DNA of 64,000 nt from Mobilicoccus massiliensis. GTDB taxonomy: Bacteria > Actinomycetota > Actinomycetes > Actinomycetales > Dermatophilaceae. Under the pieces are notes generated by a model, which saw nothing but the letters and a program-made list of their open reading frames with translations, was not told the origin of the DNA and searched no databases. This document shows positions 18,144-27,538 of the stretch, in pieces (the first letter of the stretch is position 1; each line of letters starts with the position of its first letter). Made by a program: the position numbers and the translations under genes. The stretch covers positions 62,001 through 126,000 of the forward strand of contig NZ_LN651327.1 in the NCBI RefSeq assembly GCF_000826525.2, read 5' to 3'.

Positions 18144-18612
18144 GCGCCCGCGCCCCGCGTCGGGACTCGAAGATCAACGAGGTCTCGGCGTGGGCCACGC
18201 CCGGGCGGTTCGTGAGGTGGTCGAGCACGAAATCGCGCAGGTCGTGGGCGTTCGGGCACGCGACGTGGACGTAGAAGTCGGTCGCCCCCGACACGTGGAA
18301 GAGGCTGAGCACGCCGGGTAGCCGCGGCACCTGTTCGGTGAACTCCTCGATATGAGAGCGCTCGTGGCCGCTGAACCGCACGGCGACCATCGCCTCGACC
18401 GGTCGCCCGACGGCCACGGGATCGACGTCGGCGTGGACCCCGCGGATCACGCCGCGCTCACGCAGTGTGCGCATCCGGGCCAGACACGTCGACTCCGCGA
18501 TGCCGGCCGCCCGGGCGAGCTGCGCGTTGGTCGCCCGGCCGTCCTCCTCGAGCAGGTTCAGCAGGGCGCGGTCGACGTCGTCGAGAGGTCGCGGGTCGTC
18601 CTGGCGCGACAT
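18127..18612 (-). CDS. Lrp/AsnC-family transcriptional regulator
   Basis: 161 residues. An N-terminal helix-turn-helix (LDDVDRALLNLLEEDGRA, then AQLARAAGIAESTCLARMRTL; about 10-60) and a C-terminal RAM/AsnC effector domain (about 70-150: VAVRFSGHERSHIEEF, VSGATDFYVHVACPN, VAHAETSLIFE). These proteins sense amino acids and form octamers. It diverges from the trans-sulfuration gene across a shared 164-base promoter region and converges with the AGCS symporter, so both are candidate targets. Confidence 0.92.
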   Translation of the reverse strand: MSRQDDPRPLDDVDRALLNLLEEDGRATNAQLARAAGIAESTCLARMRTLRERGVIRGVHADVDPVAVGRPVEAMVAVRFSGHERSHIEEFTEQVPRLPGVLSLFHVSGATDFYVHVACPNAHDLRDFVLDHLTNRPGVAHAETSLIFESRRGARALTDPS

Positions 18613-18776
18613 GGGTGCTCCTTGGGTGCCGGGCGTAGGCGCGGGTGGTGCGAGAAACTCTCAGCGTAACCACGGTGACCAGGAGGATCGTTCGGTCTCA
18701 TTGACCGTTCACCGCAGGATCTACAGACTAGGTGGTGTCCACCGCCAGATCCCGTCGACGATGCCGGAGTCCGCCG

Positions 18777-19949
18777 ATGCCACAGCACCCCCACCTCGCG
18801 TTCGACACGATGGCCGTTCACGGTGCCCGCGAGGACCTCGCGGGCCTGGGCGCCCACGTTCCTCCCATCGACCTGTCGAGCACGGCGCCGCTGCCCGATG
18901 TCGAATCCGGCGGCGACTCCTACGAGAACCTCGCAGGCGGTGGAGTGCTCGAGCAGGGGCATTCCCCGGTCTACCAGCGATTGTGGAATCCGACGGTCGC
19001 GCGGTTCGAGGAGGCCCTGGCCGGGCTCGAGCGCGCCGAGCAGTCGGTGGCATACGCCTCCGGTATGGCGGCGCTCAGCGCGGTGCTGCTCGCGATGGTG
19101 CAGAGCGGCAAGCGTCACGTCGTCGGCGTGCGTCCGCTCTACGGCGGCACCGACCACGTGCTCGCCACGAACCTGCTCGGTACCCACGTGAGCTGGGCGA
19201 AGGCCGACGGGGTGGGCGCGGCGATCACCCGCGACACCGGTCTCGTCGTCATCGAGTCACCCGGCAACCCGACCCTCGAACTCGTCGACATCGCCGACGT
19301 CGTGCGCCAGGCCGGCGACGTGCCCGTGCTCGTCGACAACACGTTCGCCACCCCCGTGCTGCAGCGGCCGCTCGAGCTCGGAGCCAGGCTCGTCATGCAC
19401 TCGGCGACGAAGTACCTCGGCGGCCACGGCGACGTGCTCGCAGGCATCGTCGCGACCGACGCCGAGTGGGCCGCCCGCCTGCGCGGGGTGCGGGCGCTGA
19501 CCGGCGGCATCCTCCACCCGCTCTCGGCGTATCTCGCGCACCGTGGCCTGCAGACGCTGCCGATCCGCGTGCGTGCGCAGCAGGAGAACGCGATGGCGGT
19601 GGCCGCGTGGCTCGCCGAGCAGCCGCAGGTGAAGAACGTCTACTACCCCGGCGCACCGGGCTGCGACCCCGCGGGCCTCGTCGGCCGGCAGATGTCGGGG
19701 CCGGGCTCGATCCTCGCCTTCGACATGGGCGACTACGCACGCGCCGCGCACGTCGCCGAGCACGTGGAGCTCATCACCCATGCCGTCTCTCTCGGCGGGG
19801 TCGACTCGCTCATCCAACACCCGGCGTCCTTGACCCACCGCCCCGTCGCGCCCGAGGCGCGTCCGGTGCCGGGCGTATTGCGCCTCTCGGTCGGTCTCGA
19901 GGATCCGGCCGACCTCATCGCCGACCTCGAGCGGGCGATGCGCGGCTGA
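18777..19949 (+). CDS. Trans-sulfuration family PLP enzyme (cystathionine gamma-synthase/lyase-like)
   Basis: 390 residues, fold type I PLP enzyme of the Cys/Met metabolism family. The PLP lysine is Lys212 in HSATKYLGGHGD. YASGMAAL, LYGGTDHVL, SPGNPTLELVDI and VDNTFATP are the family blocks. The substrate Cys of methionine gamma-lyases (LYGCT) is Gly here, which argues for cystathionine gamma-lyase or -synthase activity rather than a lyase acting on methionine; which of the two cannot be read from sequence. The ATG at 18777 has GGAG 8 bases upstream. It diverges from the Lrp gene, its probable regulator. Confidence 0.85.
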   Translation: MPQHPHLAFDTMAVHGAREDLAGLGAHVPPIDLSSTAPLPDVESGGDSYENLAGGGVLEQGHSPVYQRLWNPTVARFEEALAGLERAEQSVAYASGMAALSAVLLAMVQSGKRHVVGVRPLYGGTDHVLATNLLGTHVSWAKADGVGAAITRDTGLVVIESPGNPTLELVDIADVVRQAGDVPVLVDNTFATPVLQRPLELGARLVMHSATKYLGGHGDVLAGIVATDAEWAARLRGVRALTGGILHPLSAYLAHRGLQTLPIRVRAQQENAMAVAAWLAEQPQVKNVYYPGAPGCDPAGLVGRQMSGPGSILAFDMGDYARAAHVAEHVELITHAVSLGGVDSLIQHPASLTHRPVAPEARPVPGVLRLSVGLEDPADLIADLERAMRG

Positions 19950-20021
19950 CCTCGGTCCCGTCGGCGACGAACCGGCCGGGGGCGCGGCCGGGATGTCGGT
20001 GCCCGTCCCTACGCTGAGCTC

Positions 20022-21701
20022 GTGCCGGAGTTCGCAGCCCTCGTCGTCGGGCCGAGCGCGGCGGACGCGTGGGGCGCGCCCGCCTCGCCTCGGGTCGCGA
20101 TCGTCGGTGACGGGCTGCGCCGCGTGGTGCCGCTCGACGAGTTGCCCGGGCACGCACGCGAGGTCGGGGCCACGTCGGCGCGGTGGGTGTGGTGGTCGGC
20201 CGCCGAGGGGGCACGTCCGCTGGTCGACGCGGGGATCGGCATCGCGCGGGCCTGGGACGTCGCCGAGGCGCATCGGTTGCTCGCCGGCGGGTGGGAGGCC
20301 GGGCCGGGTCTGGCCTGGGCGGCCGCACGAGGACTCGACCCGGCGACGCTGCCCGAACGCCACCGCGGCGACCTGCTCGACCTGCTCGGCGGGGAGGACG
20401 ACGACGATCCGGAGAACCCGGTGCGCCGCGACGGGCACCTGCGCGCCGATGCCGTGGCGGGCGATTGGGCCGTCACCGACGACCGTCTCCTGGCCTGGGC
20501 CGACGTACTGCTCTCCTGCGCTCAGGCCCAGCACGAGCGGGCCGAGGCTCTCGGGCCGCGGCTGGTGGCGACCGTCCACTCGGAGTCGGCGGCGGCGGTG
20601 CTCTGCGAAGAACTGCGTCACGACGGGCTCCCGGTCGACCGGACCGCGCTGCTCGACATCGTCGGACCGATGTGCGGGCCGCCGGCCGAACGCGACGCCG
20701 CCGTGCTCGCGCACGTGCCCGGGCGGGAGGGCACCGACCTGCGCAATCCCGCGTCGGTCCGTGAGCTGCTCGGAGCCGTCGGCATCGACGTGCCCTCGAC
20801 GCGCAAACACGTGCTCGAGGCGTACGTCCACGTGCATCCGGTCGTGCCGGCGCTGCTGCACTGGCGCGCCGAGGAACGCATCGCCACGACGTACGGTCTG
20901 CGGTGGATCGACGAGCACATCGGGCCCGACGATCGGCTGCGCGGCGAATGGCGGGCCTGTGACGGCGGCGCGGGACGCATGACCGCGGCCGGTGGGTTGC
21001 ACAACCTGCCCGCGGTACTGCGGCCGGCGGTGGCCGCCCATCCCGGGCACCTCTTCGTGCGCGCCGACCTCGGCCAGATCGAGCCACGCGTCCTCGCCGT
21101 CGTCTCCGGCGACCCGGCCTTCGTCGCCGCGACCCGCGCCGACGACCTGTACGCGCCCGTCGCCGAACGACTCGGGGTGGAGCGGGCGGTGGCCAAGGTC
21201 GCGGTGCTCTCGGCGATGTACGGCGGCCGCGCGGGGCAGGCCGCGGCGGCGCTGCAGGGGCTCGAGCGCGAATACCCGGTCGCGATTCGGCTCCTGGAGG
21301 AGGCGTCCTCGGCCGGGATGCGCGGGGAATCGGTGCGTACCTACGGCGGTCGGCTCGTTCCGACCGCGCGCCTCATGGGTGGCGACCGTCCTGGAGCGAA
21401 CCCGCAGCTCGACGCGGCCCGAGGTCGCTTCGCGCGCAACGCGATCATCCAGGGGGCGGCGGCGGAGTTCTTCAAGGCGTGGGCGGCCACGGTTCGCGCG
21501 ACCACCGCTCACCTGGGCGCGCGGATCGTCCTCTGCCTGCACGACGAGCTCCTCATCCACGTTCCCGCCGAGCACGCCCAGCAGGTCGCCGCGCTCGTCG
21601 ATCGGGCACTCGAGGACGCCGCTCGTCGCTGGGCCGGCGGCCGGGCCCGATTCGTCACCGACACCCAGATCGTGGCGCGCTGGTCGGAGGCAAAGGGTTG
21701 A
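20022..21701 (+). CDS. Bifunctional 3'-5' exonuclease/DNA polymerase (family A, actinobacterial type)
   Basis: 559 residues, a short PolA relative. The N-terminal third is a degraded exonuclease-like domain without clear catalytic DEDD residues. The C-terminal half keeps polymerase motif A (RADLGQIEPRVLAVVSGD), motif B (RAVAKVAVLSAMYGG, a variant of RxxxKxxxFxxxYG) and motif C (CLHDELL). The usual DYSQIELR and VHDE are changed to DLGQIEPR and LHDE. It may be a repair polymerase. The GTG start at 20022 has TACGCT 6 bases upstream, typical of leaderless mRNA. It stands alone. Confidence 0.85.
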   Translation: MPEFAALVVGPSAADAWGAPASPRVAIVGDGLRRVVPLDELPGHAREVGATSARWVWWSAAEGARPLVDAGIGIARAWDVAEAHRLLAGGWEAGPGLAWAAARGLDPATLPERHRGDLLDLLGGEDDDDPENPVRRDGHLRADAVAGDWAVTDDRLLAWADVLLSCAQAQHERAEALGPRLVATVHSESAAAVLCEELRHDGLPVDRTALLDIVGPMCGPPAERDAAVLAHVPGREGTDLRNPASVRELLGAVGIDVPSTRKHVLEAYVHVHPVVPALLHWRAEERIATTYGLRWIDEHIGPDDRLRGEWRACDGGAGRMTAAGGLHNLPAVLRPAVAAHPGHLFVRADLGQIEPRVLAVVSGDPAFVAATRADDLYAPVAERLGVERAVAKVAVLSAMYGGRAGQAAAALQGLEREYPVAIRLLEEASSAGMRGESVRTYGGRLVPTARLMGGDRPGANPQLDAARGRFARNAIIQGAAAEFFKAWAATVRATTAHLGARIVLCLHDELLIHVPAEHAQQVAALVDRALEDAARRWAGGRARFVTDTQIVARWSEAKG

Positions 21702-21744
21702 CGGTTTCGGGGTGCGCAGGCCGTGTGCGGACTCGCGCCGGTGA

Positions 21745-22842
21745 TCAGCGCGACGGCAGGGCGCGTTCCAGCTCGCGCTGCCAGGGTTCGATCCGCCAGC
21801 CCTTGGCGGCGACCCAGTCGTCGTCGTAGTAAGTGGTCGCGTAGCGGTCACCGGAGTCGCAGAGCAGGGTGACGATCGAGCCGGTCTCGCCGAGGCGGCG
21901 CATCTCGTCGACGATCGCGGCGACGCCGACGATGTTCGTGCCGGTCGAGGCGCCGACGCGACGTCCGAGCCGGTCGGAGAGGAACCGTGCGCCGGCGATC
22001 GACGCCTCGTCGGGCACCTGGATCATCCGGTCGACCGTGTGCCGGATGAAGCTCGGCTCCACCCGCGGCCGTCCGATGCCCTCGATCGACGAGCTGCCCT
22101 CGCAGGTCAGGTCGCGGTCGTCCTCGACCCAGCCGTCGAAGAACGCGGAGTTCTCGACGTCGACGACGCACAGGCGCGTGTCGAGGCGGTGATAGCGCAG
22201 GTAGCGGCCCACGGTGGCGCTCGTGCCGCCGGTGCCGGCCCCGACGACGACCCACGACGGGTCGGGGTGTCGCTCCTCGGCGAGCTGGTCGAGGATCGAG
22301 TCGGCGATGTTGTTGTTGCCCCGCCAGTCGGTGGCGCGTTCGGCGTAGGTGAACTGGTCGAGGAAGTGGCCGCCGTGCTCGGTGGCGAGGCGGTGGGACT
22401 CGGCGCACATCTGGTCGGCGCGGTCGACGAAGTGGCAGCGTCCGCCCTGCGCCTCGATGAGCCGGACCTTCGCGGTGCTCGTCGAGCGGGGCATGACCGC
22501 GACGAACGGCAGGTCCAGCATCCGCGCGAAATGCGCCTCGCTCACCGCGGTCGAACCCGACGACGCCTCGACGACGAGGGTCTCCGGCCCGAGCCACCCG
22601 TTGACCAGCGCGTACATGAACAGCGACCGGGCGAGCCGGTGCTTGAGACTGCCGGTGGGGTGGGTCGACTCGTCCTTGAGGTAGAGGTCGATGCCCCAGT
22701 CGACGGGCAGTTCCACCCGCCAGAGGTGGGTGTCGGCCGAGCGGCGGGCGTCGGCGTCGAGCCGGCGGATGCGCTCGGTCACCCACGCACGGTTCTCGGC
22801 GTCGAAGCGGTTCACGTCGTTGAGGCCGGCCACGAGTCCCAT
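21745..22842 (-). CDS. PLP-dependent cysteine synthase-fold enzyme (Cds1-like L-cysteine desulfhydrase)
   Basis: 365 residues, fold type II PLP enzyme. The PLP lysine is Lys67 in [11 protein letters not shown]. The phosphate-binding loop is [12 protein letters not shown], and [13 protein letters not shown] binds the substrate. The overall plan, with the start [15 protein letters not shown] and the WRIEPW end, matches mycobacterial Cds1, which splits cysteine into pyruvate, ammonia and hydrogen sulfide. ATG 22842 has AAGGAGAG upstream. A cystathionine synthase-type role is the alternative. It stands close to another sulfur-amino-acid enzyme (18777-19949). Confidence 0.85.
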   Translation of the reverse strand: MGLVAGLNDVNRFDAENRAWVTERIRRLDADARRSADTHLWRVELPVDWGIDLYLKDESTHPTGSLKHRLARSLFMYALVNGWLGPETLVVEASSGSTAVSEAHFARMLDLPFVAVMPRSTSTAKVRLIEAQGGRCHFVDRADQMCAESHRLATEHGGHFLDQFTYAERATDWRGNNNIADSILDQLAEERHPDPSWVVVGAGTGGTSATVGRYLRYHRLDTRLCVVDVENSAFFDGWVEDDRDLTCEGSSSIEGIGRPRVEPSFIRHTVDRMIQVPDEASIAGARFLSDRLGRRVGASTGTNIVGVAAIVDEMRRLGETGSIVTLLCDSGDRYATTYYDDDWVAAKGWRIEPWQRELERALPSR

Positions 22843-22948
22843 CGCACTCTCCTTCGTCAGGGCTTCGATTGTCGCCGGGTCGTCGTGTCGGTGCGGCACG
22901 ATTCGGCGGGATGTGAGGATGAGTCGGCGAGCACGGGAGGGGACGGCG

Positions 22949-23788
22949 ATGACGGTGCGGCTGACCGCGATCGGAATTCACCCGGTGAAGAGCACGGCGA
23001 TCCGGCGTGTGGCGCAGGCCGACGTCGGATTCGCGGGGCTGCGCGGCGACCGGGAGTGGATGGTCGTCGACGAGACCGGGGAGATGATCTCGGCCCGGGT
23101 CGAGCCACGCCTGTTCACGATCACGGCGAGCACCCCGGCCACGGGCGACACCGCCGCCGACCTGCTGCTCGAGGCACCCGGGCTCTCGCCGCTCGAGGTC
23201 TCGCACCCGCAGGCCGACGCCGTCGACGTGCGGCTGTTCCGCACGAAAGAACTCGTCGCGCGCCCGGCCGGGGCGGAGGCGGACGCGTGGATCCGGCAGG
23301 CCGTCGGCCGCGACGACCTGCGACTCGTCTGGTGTCACGACCCGCGCCGCCGCCGCCTCCGCCGTGGACGCGAGGGTGATCACGCCGCGTTCCAGGACGG
23401 ATATCCGGTCACGCTGCTCTCTGAGGAGTCCGTCGCGCAGGTCGACGCGTGGATGGGCGAGGACGCCCGAGCCCGCGGTGAGACGCCTCCGGCTCCGATC
23501 TCCGCGCGGCGCTTTCGGCCGAACCTGCTGGTCGAGGGCGCGCCGGCGGCGTTCGCCGAGGACGACTGGGAGCGGGTCCGCATCGGCGACGTCGTGCTGC
23601 GGCGCGCCAAGCTCGTCGATCGATGCGTGATGACGACGATCGACCCCGACGACCTCTCCCGCGGCAAGGACCCCATCCGCACGCTCGCCGCCCACCGCCG
23701 CTGGGACGGGTCGACGTGGTGCGCCGTGCACTACATCCCCGAAGCGACGGGCCGAGTCGGTGTGGGCGACAGGGTGATCCCGTTCTGA
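22949..23788 (+). CDS. MOSC domain protein
   Basis: 279 residues. An N-terminal MOSC beta-barrel domain (about 1-120; [26 protein letters not shown]) and a C-terminal MOSC domain with [10 protein letters not shown] and the Cys-bearing block [10 protein letters not shown], where the Cys would bind a molybdenum cofactor or sulfur. Relatives (YcbX, mARC) reduce N-hydroxylated compounds. ATG 22949 is preceded by GGGAGGGGA. It diverges from the Cds1-like gene across about 106 bases. Confidence 0.9.
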   Translation: MTVRLTAIGIHPVKSTAIRRVAQADVGFAGLRGDREWMVVDETGEMISARVEPRLFTITASTPATGDTAADLLLEAPGLSPLEVSHPQADAVDVRLFRTKELVARPAGAEADAWIRQAVGRDDLRLVWCHDPRRRRLRRGREGDHAAFQDGYPVTLLSEESVAQVDAWMGEDARARGETPPAPISARRFRPNLLVEGAPAAFAEDDWERVRIGDVVLRRAKLVDRCVMTTIDPDDLSRGKDPIRTLAAHRRWDGSTWCAVHYIPEATGRVGVGDRVIPF

Positions 23789-23868
23789 GGGTGGCCCGCG
23801 GTTGAGCGCATCGGCCCGCGGGCAAGGGCACGGCAGGTATCGCATCGTCCGCCACCGAAGGAGACCCG

Positions 23869-25269
23869 ATGGCATCCGACCGGGAGTTCGACCTCGTCCT
23901 CGTAGGAGCGACCGGCTTCGTGGGCCGGCTCACCGCCGCGCACCTGGCCCGCAACGCCGGAGAGGCCCGCATCGCGCTCGCCGGCCGCAACCGGGGCCGG
24001 CTCGAGAAGACCCGGGCCCATCTGCCCGCCGGCGCCCGCGGCTGGACGCTCATCGAGACCGATGTCACCGACGCCGAGCAGGCCGCCGCGCTCGCCGCTC
24101 GCACCACCGCGGTGTGCTCGACCGTGGGCCCGTACGAGGAGTACGGCAAGCGCCTCGTCGCCGCCTGCGCCAAGTACGGCACGCACTACTGCGACCTCTC
24201 CGGTGAGGTGTCGTTCGTCAAGTGGTCGATCGAGGCGAACGAGTCGTCCGCGGCTCGCAGCGGTGCCCGCATCGTCCACTCGTGCGGATTCGATTCCATC
24301 CCTTCCGATCTCGGCGTGTTCGAGACGGCTCGCGCCGCGCGCGACGGCGGCGACGGCACGCTCACCGACACCGTCACCCACGTGCGATCCATGCGGGGAG
24401 GCCTGAGCGGCGGCACGTTCGCGTCGATGTTCGGGCAGTTCGAGCGTGCCGACGAGGACCCCGGCCAGGCGCGTCTGTTCGGTGACCCCTACGCGCTGCT
24501 GTCCGCCCGGGAGGCCGCTCGGGCCGGCGACTCCGAGCCGCGCCGAGCGGGCACGTCTGAAGGGAACGGGGAGACCTTCGGCGTCACGCGCGATCGGGCC
24601 ACCGACCGGTGGGAGGCGCCGTTCTTCATGTCGACCTACAACCGGCAGGTCGTGTGGTGGAGCAACGCGCGCAGCGGCTGGTCCTACGGCCCCGGATTCC
24701 GGTACGCGGAGGTGATGGACACCGGCCGCGGCGTCGCGGGCGCGGCACGGGCGGCCGCGGTCTCGCTGGTCACCGGAGCCGCGTTCCGGGGCATGCGGAT
24801 TCCCGCCGTGCGAGACGTGTTCCGCCGGCTCATGCCCGCGGCCGGGGAGGGGCCGAGCCAGAAATCCATGGACGAGGGGCGGTTCGCCGTCGACGTCGAC
24901 GCCGTGACGACCTCCGGCGCGCGGTACCGCACCCGCATCGCCGACCAGCGCGACCCGGGCTACACCGGCACCGCGGTGATGCTCGGCGAGAGCGCCCTCG
25001 CCCTCGCGCTCGACGACCTCGGCTCGGTCACGACATCGGGCGGGGTCTACAGCCCGGCCGTCGGCCTCGGTGAGTTGCTCGTGAGGCGGCTGCGCGACCA
25101 CGGGTTCCGCATCGAGTCGGGGCGCCTCCACGGGGCTGTGGTCGGGGTCGGTCTGGAAGGGCTCGGCAGGATTCGCGCAACAAAGACCGGTGATTGGTGG
25201 CCCCGCGGCCCCGGTGTTCGGCGTCGGTGCTGGTCAGAGGGTTGCAGCGTGACCAGGTCCCGTCGCTGA
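23869..25269 (+). CDS. Saccharopine dehydrogenase-like NAD(P)-binding protein (trans-acting enoyl reductase type)
   Basis: 466 residues. A Rossmann N-terminus (VLVGATGFVGRLTAAHLAR) with LAGRNRGRLEK, then YGKRLVAACAKYGTHYCDLSGE, SCGFDSIPSDLGV and VTHVRSMRGGLSGGT, matches the saccharopine-dehydrogenase-like family typified by mycobacterial Rv2449c. Those proteins work in lipid or polyketide reduction; the substrate is unknown here. The conserved part ends near LLVRRLRDHGFRIESG. The last 32 residues (from about 435) and the stop codon come from the inverted-repeat element at 25170-25290, so the original C-terminus has probably been replaced. GAAGGAG lies just before the ATG. Confidence 0.85.
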   Translation: MASDREFDLVLVGATGFVGRLTAAHLARNAGEARIALAGRNRGRLEKTRAHLPAGARGWTLIETDVTDAEQAAALAARTTAVCSTVGPYEEYGKRLVAACAKYGTHYCDLSGEVSFVKWSIEANESSAARSGARIVHSCGFDSIPSDLGVFETARAARDGGDGTLTDTVTHVRSMRGGLSGGTFASMFGQFERADEDPGQARLFGDPYALLSAREAARAGDSEPRRAGTSEGNGETFGVTRDRATDRWEAPFFMSTYNRQVVWWSNARSGWSYGPGFRYAEVMDTGRGVAGAARAAAVSLVTGAAFRGMRIPAVRDVFRRLMPAAGEGPSQKSMDEGRFAVDVDAVTTSGARYRTRIADQRDPGYTGTAVMLGESALALALDDLGSVTTSGGVYSPAVGLGELLVRRLRDHGFRIESGRLHGAVVGVGLEGLGRIRATKTGDWWPRGPGVRRRCWSEGCSVTRSRR

Positions 25270-25290
25270 CCGGTCTTTGTTGCGCGAGAT
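25170..25290. repeat. Inverted-repeat element, copy 2 (121 bp)
   Basis: Arms 25170-25193 and 25267-25290 share CGCGCAACAAAGACCGGT as perfect reverse complements with partial matching beyond. They flank a 73-base centre containing GCTGGTCAG. It is the same element as at 11159-11277. The left side runs inside the reading frame of the saccharopine-like gene and the right arm ends 9 bases from the stop of ogt, again between convergent genes. Confidence 0.75.
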
Positions 25291-25298
25291 CTCGGCGC

Positions 25299-25805
25299 TC
25301 AGTGGTGGGTGCGGCGGCGTTCCAGATCGAGGAGGGTCTGTTTGCGTTCGAGGCCGCCGCCGTAACCGGTCATCGCCCCGTTCGCGCCGACGACGCGGTG
25401 GCACGGCACGACGATGCTGAGAGGGTTGCGCCCGTTGGCCAGGCCGACCGCGCGGGAGGCCCGGGGATTGCCGATCCGTTCGGCGAGCCGGCCATAGCTC
25501 CACGTCTCGCCGTACGGGATCGTCGCCAACATCTCCCAGACGCGGCGCTGGAACTCGGTGCCGACGGGGGCGAGCGGCAGGTCGAACTCCGTTCTCTCGC
25601 CTGCGAAGTACTCGCCGAGCTGGGTGCGGGCCGCGGCGAACGGTGTGGCGTCGTCGTCACGTTCGCCGAACGTCGTCTGGTCCGGGCGGTGCCGGTGTTC
25701 GGTCATGTAGACGCCGACGAGGTGGGTGCCGTCGGAGACGAGGGTGAGTTCGCCGATGGGGCTGTCGACGGTGGTGTGGACGCGGGTGGGGGCGGGGGCC
25801 TTCAT
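25299..25805 (-). CDS. ogt: Methylated-DNA--protein-cysteine methyltransferase
   Basis: 168 residues. The suicide enzyme moves the methyl group from O6-methylguanine to its own Cys135 in the signature [10 protein letters not shown]. The DNA-binding helix-turn-helix ([18 protein letters not shown]) with its Arg finger is intact. The start ATG (25805) overlaps the alkA stop by 4 bases (ATGA), so it is translated with alkA in one alkylation-repair operon. Confidence 0.95.
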   Translation of the reverse strand: MKAPAPTRVHTTVDSPIGELTLVSDGTHLVGVYMTEHRHRPDQTTFGERDDDATPFAAARTQLGEYFAGERTEFDLPLAPVGTEFQRRVWEMLATIPYGETWSYGRLAERIGNPRASRAVGLANGRNPLSIVVPCHRVVGANGAMTGYGGGLERKQTLLDLERRRTHH

Positions 25806-27298
25806 GGTTCCTCCGGCATGCGGGTGATCGGGTGGTCGAGGCATCCCCACAGGTGGAGGACGGCGTAGGAGCGCCAGGGCCGCCACGCTCCGGCGCGGGT
25901 GGTGAGGGCGGCGGGCGTGGTCGGTAGGTCGAGTGTGGCAGCGGCGCGGCGGACTCCGAGATCACCGGCGACGAAGACGTCGGGATCCCCGAGGGCACGC
26001 ATCGCGATGGTGTCCACCGACCACGGGCCCAGCCCGGGCAGCGCGGTGAGGTGCGCGCGGGCACGGTCGCGGTCGGCGCCCGGGCCGAGATCGAGATCTC
26101 CGGTGGCGAGGGCCTCGGCCAGTCGGAGGAGGGTGTCACGTCGCCGGGCGGGCATGGCCAGGCAGGCGGTGGGGTCGTCGTCACCGAGGCCGGCGACGGC
26201 CTCGGCCGACGGGAACAGGTGAGTCAGGCCCCCGTTCAGATCGTCCACGGCCACACCGAGACTCGTGACGAGACGGCCGGCGAGCGTGCGGGCCGCGGCG
26301 GTCGAGACCTGTTGCCCGAGGACGACGCGCAGCGCGAGTTCGGCCGGATCGGGGGTTCGTGGAACGCGACGGCCGGGAGCACGGGCGACGAGCCGCGCGA
26401 GCACGGGGTCGGCCGACAGGGCGGTGTCGATCGCGACGGGGTCGGCGTCGAGGTCGAGCAGCCGGCGGCACCGGGCCACGGCCGCGCCCGCGTCGCGTAG
26501 GTCGGTGAGTCGAAGATCTGCGGCCACATGATCCACCCGGGGGCGCAGCGTGACGATGCCCGGCCCGCCGGGCAGGTCGAGCGTGCGCCGGTAAGCACCG
26601 CCTCGCCACTCCTCGACGCCGGGCACCGCGGTCTCGACGAGGTGGCCGAAGAGGTCGTCCGGGTGGAACGGGCGGCGGAAGGGCAGCCGCACGGAGAGGC
26701 TCCCCGCCGCGATCCCTGTGCCCGGGTGTCGCGAGCGCAACCGCAGATCGCGGGGGGTCGCCGCGTAGACCTGCCGCATCGTGTCGTTGAAGCTGCGGAC
26801 GCTGGCGAACCCGGCGGCGAACGCGACGTCGGCGAGCGGCATCGCCGTCGACTCGATGAGCGTCCGCGCCGTCTGCGCGCGGCCCGCCCGGACGATCGCG
26901 AGGGGCCCGGCACCGAGTTCCGCGCGCAGGGTCCGCTCGATCTGCCGGACGCTGTACCCGAGCCGGGCGGCCAGGCCCGGCACGCCCTCGCGGTCGACGA
27001 CCCCGTCGGCGATGAGCCGCATGGCGCGCGCGACGACGTCGGCGCGCACGTCCCACTCCGGCGAACCCGGGCTCGCGTCGGGCCGGCAGCGCTTGCACGC
27101 GCGAAACCCGGCCCGTTGCGCGGCTGCCGCGGTGGGGTAGAAGTCGACGTTCGAGGCCCGCGGCGTCATCGCCGGGCAGCTCGGGCGGCAGTAGATCCCC
27201 GTCGTGCGCACGGCGGTGACGAACCAGCCGTCGAACCGCGTGTCGCGTCCGGCGACCGCGCGCAGACAACCGTCGCGGTCGAGGTGGGTGATCGTCAT
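25802..27298 (-). CDS. alkA: Ada-AlkA fusion: alkylation-response activator and 3-methyladenine DNA glycosylase
   Basis: 498 residues in three parts. (1) Ada zinc domain, 1-80, with the four Cys (37, 41, 68, 71) of GIYCRPSCP and FRACKRC; Cys37 is the expected methyl-phosphotriester acceptor. (2) AraC-type helix-turn-helix, about 90-180. (3) AlkA N-terminal and HhH-GPD glycosylase domains, about 195-498, with the hairpin [23 protein letters not shown] and its catalytic Asp. Methylation of Cys37 should switch on the operon while the C-terminus removes alkylated bases. GATACT lies 7 bases before the ATG, suggesting a leaderless, self-regulated mRNA. Longer frames upstream lack support. Confidence 0.93.
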   Translation of the reverse strand: MTITHLDRDGCLRAVAGRDTRFDGWFVTAVRTTGIYCRPSCPAMTPRASNVDFYPTAAAAQRAGFRACKRCRPDASPGSPEWDVRADVVARAMRLIADGVVDREGVPGLAARLGYSVRQIERTLRAELGAGPLAIVRAGRAQTARTLIESTAMPLADVAFAAGFASVRSFNDTMRQVYAATPRDLRLRSRHPGTGIAAGSLSVRLPFRRPFHPDDLFGHLVETAVPGVEEWRGGAYRRTLDLPGGPGIVTLRPRVDHVAADLRLTDLRDAGAAVARCRRLLDLDADPVAIDTALSADPVLARLVARAPGRRVPRTPDPAELALRVVLGQQVSTAAARTLAGRLVTSLGVAVDDLNGGLTHLFPSAEAVAGLGDDDPTACLAMPARRRDTLLRLAEALATGDLDLGPGADRDRARAHLTALPGLGPWSVDTIAMRALGDPDVFVAGDLGVRRAAATLDLPTTPAALTTRAGAWRPWRSYAVLHLWGCLDHPITRMPEEP

Positions 27299-27501
27299 GC
27301 GTTCGAGTATCACCGCTGACCCGAGACCCGTCTGGCAGGAATGCGACATCGCCGTCGTGCGACTTCCACGTTGAAACGGCGGGGGTTCTTCGGACCCTCC
27401 GTGGCGGGCCAGGGTCAGGTGATTCCGATGACCAGGGTGTCGGCCCGGCATGCCGTCAGGTCGGGTGAGGCGAGTCGGTCGGTACGCAGCATGGGTGAGC
27501 A

Positions 27502-27532
27502 TTGAGTCTCGGGTGACCCGAGAGTCGAGGAT
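27502..27532 (+). promoter_or_regulatory. MerR-type promoter of the MerR-VOC gene
   Basis: TTGAGT (27502-27507) and GAGGAT (27527-27532) with a 19-base spacer. The palindrome TCTCGGGT-G-ACCCGAGA (27507-27523) is perfect over 8-1-8. The GTG start codon at 27539 is 6 bases past the -10, so the transcript would be leaderless. Autoregulation is likely. Confidence 0.65.
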
Positions 27533-27538
27533 GGGGTC

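Noticed and set aside
18777-19949. Methionine gamma-lyase
   Set aside because: The divergent Lrp gene suggested it, but the catalytic Cys of LYGCT is Gly here.
21780-21800. tRNA T-arm-like GGTTCGATCC
   Set aside because: It lies within the Cds1-like coding sequence and no acceptor, D or anticodon stem can be built around it.
19257-21851. An 864-codon minus-strand frame
   Set aside because: Antisense of the trans-sulfuration and polymerase genes, which have clear family motifs; no ribosome site or family resemblance.
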